In this document: piece after piece, positions 60,995-64,000 of the stretch
How the letters are laid out: each line of letters begins with the position of its first letter
Position numbering within the stretch: the stretch's first letter is position 1
From: Nostoc sp. WHI
GTDB lineage: Bacteria > Cyanobacteriota > Cyanobacteriia > Cyanobacteriales > Nostocaceae
Length of the DNA: 64,000 bases
Assembly: GCF_015714725.1 (NCBI RefSeq)
Contig: NZ_WBKM01000095.1
Location: 62,001-126,000 of the forward strand
Direction: 5' to 3'
Program-made: the position numbers and the translations under genes
The notes under the pieces: model-generated
The model's input: only the letters and a program-made list of their open reading frames with translations
Told to the model about the DNA's origin: nothing
Database searches by the model: none

Positions 60995-61687
60995 TTATTT
61001 TAGTGGAACGAAAAACCCACATCCCATTTTATGCTTTCCACCAATACTATATGCTTGTAAGATTAATGAATCTTCCTCACTAAGATGCTTTACTTCTAAT
61101 CCGAATCCCACTAAAGTAGATTCTTTAACTTTAATAGTTCTACGTTTTGGAGTTCCATCAAAATTAGCTTGAATATTAACCGTTCCTTTAATCCCTAGTT
61201 GTTCTATTTGGCGCTGTGCTACTTTTAAAAAACTCTTGGGTTCTTGGCAACCTTTAATAATGACTATACGTGAACGCAATTTTTCTGTAGGCTGAAGTAG
61301 CTCAATTTGAGGAATACTTAATCTAATAGTATCTTCACCAATTCTGAGTGATTTTCCTGCCAGCGAATAAAATAATGGTATTTTATCCACAGGTAGGCGA
61401 ATCCGTAATCTAGAATTTTGGTTGAGATGAAGTTTACCAAACTTATCAGGATTACCTGTAATACGACAAATTCTTACTACTTTTGAATCATGGAGTTTAG
61501 GTTGAAACTTAGAAATTCCAGAATACAAGTGATAGCAATGATCTATTGCTATAATCTGACCAATTGCTCTAAAACTTAAATCTGCATATATAAGCTGAAG
61601 CTGGCAGGTTAAAAATTCTTTTCTATTGGTGCAGGCTAAAGTTTCTTTATAGCAGTTATCAACAGTTAGCCTGTAATCTATTGCCAT
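60995..61687 (-). CDS. cas6: Cas6 crRNA-processing endoribonuclease
   Basis: A 230-residue RAMP protein. The C-terminal Gly-rich loop SIGGKHKMGCGFFVPL is the Cas6 signature, and LGIKGTVNIQANFDGTPKRRTIKVKESTLVGFG is the second ferredoxin-like half. A His near the N-terminus (IDHCYHLYSG) is a catalytic candidate. It cuts the repeat at the 3' foot of the hairpin to leave the 8-nt handle. First gene of the cas operon, which has no cas3, cas1 or cas2. Confidence 0.85.
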   Translation of the reverse strand: MAIDYRLTVDNCYKETLACTNRKEFLTCQLQLIYADLSFRAIGQIIAIDHCYHLYSGISKFQPKLHDSKVVRICRITGNPDKFGKLHLNQNSRLRIRLPVDKIPLFYSLAGKSLRIGEDTIRLSIPQIELLQPTEKLRSRIVIIKGCQEPKSFLKVAQRQIEQLGIKGTVNIQANFDGTPKRRTIKVKESTLVGFGLEVKHLSEEDSLILQAYSIGGKHKMGCGFFVPLK

Positions 61688-61789
61688 GTATTTTCCTTTT
61701 TTAAAATTCTAAAATCATTTGTTCCTTCAGACTAAGCTGGCATATTTCAATTTATCTGATAACAGATATATTAAATGCATATTACATTT

Positions 61790-61990
61790 TTAATTTCTTA
61801 GCCAATGTTCAATTTGTTCTATCCCTGGCTGCTCTAGGCTTATCCAGCTTATATATACAGTACGACAAACAGGATTTATCGCTACTGTGACCCAAGGACG
61901 TACAATCCGACCATTATTATCAACTATACAAATATCCATACAAGCTCTGTCTACTATGTAAGAGTTTGTTTGAAAATATTTAGGCATCAA
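61790..61990 (-). pseudogene. Fragment of a TnsB/TniA-like transposase
   Basis: A 66-residue frame: VDRACMDICIVDNNGRIVRPWVTVAINPVCRTVYISWISLEQPG resembles the first part of the rve core of a Mu/Tn7-type transposase (the D-containing strand, then RPWVTVAID-type and R-x-hydrophobic strand). It is unlike the local tnsB in detail, so it comes from another element. It stops after about 60 residues. A relict, not a working gene. Confidence 0.6.
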
Positions 61991-62543
61991 GATATTGCTC
62001 TTTTAGATTAATAACAACTTATAACAGGTTCATCTTATTTAAAATAAGAAAATATACTGAATCTTTTAACAGTCGAATATCAACATTTATAAAAATACTA
62101 AGTGTATGATAATAAGGTAGAAATCATACACTTATACTCAATATATTTATAATCAAATGCCAATAAAATTAGCTTTTTAAGAAATATTAAATAAGCCTAA
62201 TATCCTTGCTAGGCAAGCTTTATATTAAAGTTAATATTTATTTTTATGTTTTATTTTTATTTATTAAAATATTTAAAGCACTATAAACGCTATTATATTA
62301 CTCCAAATAGAAAATGCTTTTTATGATGGTATAAACTAATTTTCAAGTGTTAAGACAAATTGAATTAGATATTAATTATAATTGTGTTTTAACAAAATAA
62401 TAAATAATTTAAATTTAGTTTCTCGACATCAGATGCTTATCTAATAAGCATCTGAGCAATTTAAATTTGATAGTTTTATCAGGAAAGTTGCATTATTTTC
62501 CTGTTTTAAATATTGTAACTGTCACAGATTGCTAATTTAGCTT
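61991..62543. other. Very AT-rich non-coding DNA inside the transposon
   Basis: About 550 bases of very low GC. A catcagatgcttatctaataagcatctgagc inverted pair near 62428-62458 and an agtgtatgat...atcatacact pair near 62099-62132 are the only structure seen. No copies of the end repeats. Confidence 0.55.
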
Positions 62544-63845
62544 TCAAGTTAATTTTATACTCAGGGTTTGCTCAATTGATTTCATCGCTGATTGAATATC
62601 TGCATTCAGCGCATCTGCCTCAACTTTAATTACCGACACACCCTTCCCAATTTCCGTCAGAGATTTTTTTATAGTTCTGATTCGTCCCAAAGCTGTGCGG
62701 ATCTGCTGAATTTGTTGTTCAACAGCAGTCACATCCAGTTCTGATTCAAAGCTACGCAATTTATTTAACCTTTGCTGGATCACCAAAAAGCGGATAGCAA
62801 TGATTAAAAATGGATGAGTTGTGGCAATCCAATAACCTGACTCAGAAACACCCTCTGCCCAATCACCGATTTCCTGTGCTAATCCTTCACGCGAATAACT
62901 TAAAAAAATTGCCGAATTTGCAGAACGCCGCATCATTGCTGATTGTAAATGTTGAGTGATTGCTTGGCGACCAAAAGGTTTTGAGGGTCGTTTTCTAGCT
63001 TCAATCACTATTGACAGTTCAATTACAGCTAACGATTTACTGGTGAACTTTAGGAGAATATCGCCAGTATCCCCATCACGTCCAATATGCTCCACCTCTA
63101 CTCCACTCAACTTTGACCAATTTCGCAGTTCGACAACAACTAATTCCTCATAGTTGATGCCTTTTGCAGTTGTCTGCTCAAGTACTTGTTGTGTCACTTG
63201 TTGATCTCGAATTTCTCTGGTCAGCTTTTCCACTTGTTCCGTTAATGGTTTGACAGACTCAGAAACCACATCTTTAACTGCCGCAGCCAGAGTACCATTT
63301 TCCTTAGTGGCATTTATTAATGCTGCTTTAAATGCGCCTTGAATGGAATCAGAGCGTTTAGCATCTAATAACTGACGTAATGAATTCAGAAAGCGGCCAA
63401 CAACAGAAGTTTCTCTGGCGGGGTCTATTTCCTGTGTAAGCAAAGTGCTGACGCTATTGAGTTTTTCATTGAGGATGGCTGAAGTGAGATTAATTTGAGT
63501 TTGGAGTGGAGCTAATAATTGGCCATTATCTGTCCCTACTTGATTAACTAATTCCTGCTGGAAAGACTCTGCAATTACTTTGACCGACCGCTGAAACTCC
63601 ACCAATAAAGATTCCATCTGCTGCTTAATTAATTCATTGCCTTGACGAGTTTGAGCAGTTTGCAAGCAAAGAAATCCTAGCTCAAAAGCATCCCGGCAAA
63701 TATCCTCATATTCTGAGTGGGGAAATTGTTGTAAGTAGCTGATGGCATTTTTGAGAGGGATTGCCATGCGATGAATCAAGACATGGTTTTCTGTCAATTC
63801 AATACTGGAGGGCAGGTAATAGGAGTCATTGCTGGAGCGGTTCAT
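62544..63845 (-). CDS. Coiled-coil protein with PD-(D/E)xK nuclease-like domain (cargo)
   Basis: A 433-residue protein. Residues 85-240 form long coiled coils; the fold in the middle (NYEELVVVELRNWSKLSGVEVEHIGRDGDTGDILLKF...LAVIELSIVIEARKRPSKPFG, about 245-295) has the GD-I...ExxK arrangement of restriction-like nucleases, as in DUF2130 proteins. A C-terminal coiled coil ends it. A DNA-cutting or DNA-binding cargo function, possibly defence, is an inference. Located beyond the cas operon, probably within the CAST. Confidence 0.65.
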   Translation of the reverse strand: MNRSSNDSYYLPSSIELTENHVLIHRMAIPLKNAISYLQQFPHSEYEDICRDAFELGFLCLQTAQTRQGNELIKQQMESLLVEFQRSVKVIAESFQQELVNQVGTDNGQLLAPLQTQINLTSAILNEKLNSVSTLLTQEIDPARETSVVGRFLNSLRQLLDAKRSDSIQGAFKAALINATKENGTLAAAVKDVVSESVKPLTEQVEKLTREIRDQQVTQQVLEQTTAKGINYEELVVVELRNWSKLSGVEVEHIGRDGDTGDILLKFTSKSLAVIELSIVIEARKRPSKPFGRQAITQHLQSAMMRRSANSAIFLSYSREGLAQEIGDWAEGVSESGYWIATTHPFLIIAIRFLVIQQRLNKLRSFESELDVTAVEQQIQQIRTALGRIRTIKKSLTEIGKGVSVIKVEADALNADIQSAMKSIEQTLSIKLT

Positions 63846-64000
63846 GGAACAGTGGGTAGGCTGGTGACGATAAATTGCACCCTACTACCTATTTTTTATG
63901 TCAGTCAAGGTGATGAAGAAAAGTTTTGTCAATTTGCAAAAACTGAAGGATTAATTCGGGTGTTGAGGATTATGCCACTGTTCTAACAGTGGGTTAATTA
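63846..64000. other. Right edge of window
   Basis: 155 bases upstream of the nuclease-like gene; no convincing gene, transposon end repeat or comM sequence here, so the element continues past the window. Confidence 0.5.

Larger units (their letters stand above)
51304..64000 (+). mobile_element. Tn7-like CRISPR-associated transposon (type I-B-like CAST), partial
   Basis: The element starts with TGT at 51304 directly after comM codon 89. It carries four 20-bp repeats, tnsA, tnsB, tnsC, tniQ, a mini CRISPR array and cas5, cas7, cas8 and cas6. The five bases before the end, TTTGG (51299-51303), are the candidate target-site duplication. In Tn7 the end next to tnsA is the right end, has four clustered TnsB sites and faces the target site; the same holds here. 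The far end was not found within the window, so 64000 is only the window limit; cargo continues to the right. Confidence 0.92.

Noticed and set aside
59418-61022. Type I-D Cascade (Cas10d-Csc1-Csc2)
   Set aside because: The large subunit has no HD or palm-domain motif of Cas10d, and Cas7/Cas5 look like the DevR/Myxan I-B type; I-D therefore seems wrong.
61991-62543. Far end of the transposon in the AT-rich stretch
   Set aside because: No copies of the 20-bp end repeat, no ACA terminus with TTTGG and no comM sequence; the element most likely continues beyond 64000.
63771-63986. 71-residue plus-strand frame at the window edge
   Set aside because: It overlaps the start of the nuclease-like gene on the other strand, has no recognisable domain and no clear ribosome site.

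Overview
The window is cyanobacterial chromosome, most likely from a filamentous, heterocyst-forming Nostoc-type organism. Evidence: many HIP1-like gcgatcgc octamers, heptamer-type short tandem repeats, a ferrochelatase with a chlorophyll-binding-like tail, a hormogonium-polysaccharide-like gene cluster, Ycf35-type and DUF4126 genes, and vMAP/WD40 proteins. No rRNA or tRNA gene was recognised.

Layout. 1-5880: exopolysaccharide genes (HpsE-like and other family 2 glycosyltransferases, a pseudopilin, a TIGR04282-type transferase, an HpsJ-like membrane protein). 5881-6886: IS200/IS605-like remnant. 6887-17944: housekeeping block (DUF502, nusB, ftsY, PP2C phosphatase, lptC, NYN protein, metG, a PlsC-like acyltransferase and a phytyl-ester-synthase-like hydrolase). 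17970-23430: accessory island with a NERD-TM-PhnD-like fusion, an XRE regulator and a C5-methyltransferase/TdeIII-like restriction pair, bounded by a 147-bp direct repeat. 23905-36963: DUF2997/DUF1257/ferredoxin operon, a frameshifted vMAP-WD40 gene, a toxin-antitoxin pair, an oxidoreductase, DedA, a ParM/ParR-like pair and a subtilase. 37151-50913: repeats, murG, three tandem DUF29 genes, hemH, purB, YihY, a MITE, a carotenoid oxygenase and Uma2.

The main discovery is at 51036-64000: a Tn7-like CRISPR-associated transposon (CAST) with type I-B-like Cascade genes, inserted into comM. The element begins at a TGT end at 51304, followed by four 20-bp repeats (putative TnsB sites), then tnsA-tnsB-tnsC-tniQ, a short CRISPR array, and cas5-cas7-cas8-cas6 on the opposite strand, with no cas1, cas2 or cas3. 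The far end lies beyond the window.

The last, atypical spacer of its array (57201-57235, read on the minus strand) matches comM at 51219-51253 in 29 of 35 positions. All six mismatches fall on comM codon third positions, the protospacer is preceded by ATG, and its PAM-distal end is 50 bp from the transposon end. I read this as a self-homing guide RNA that directed the element into a conserved codon stretch of comM and tolerates synonymous drift. It sits behind a repeat with a changed 5' handle, as in the private guides of I-F3 CASTs. The I-B CASTs I know of home with a dedicated TnsD; none is visible here.
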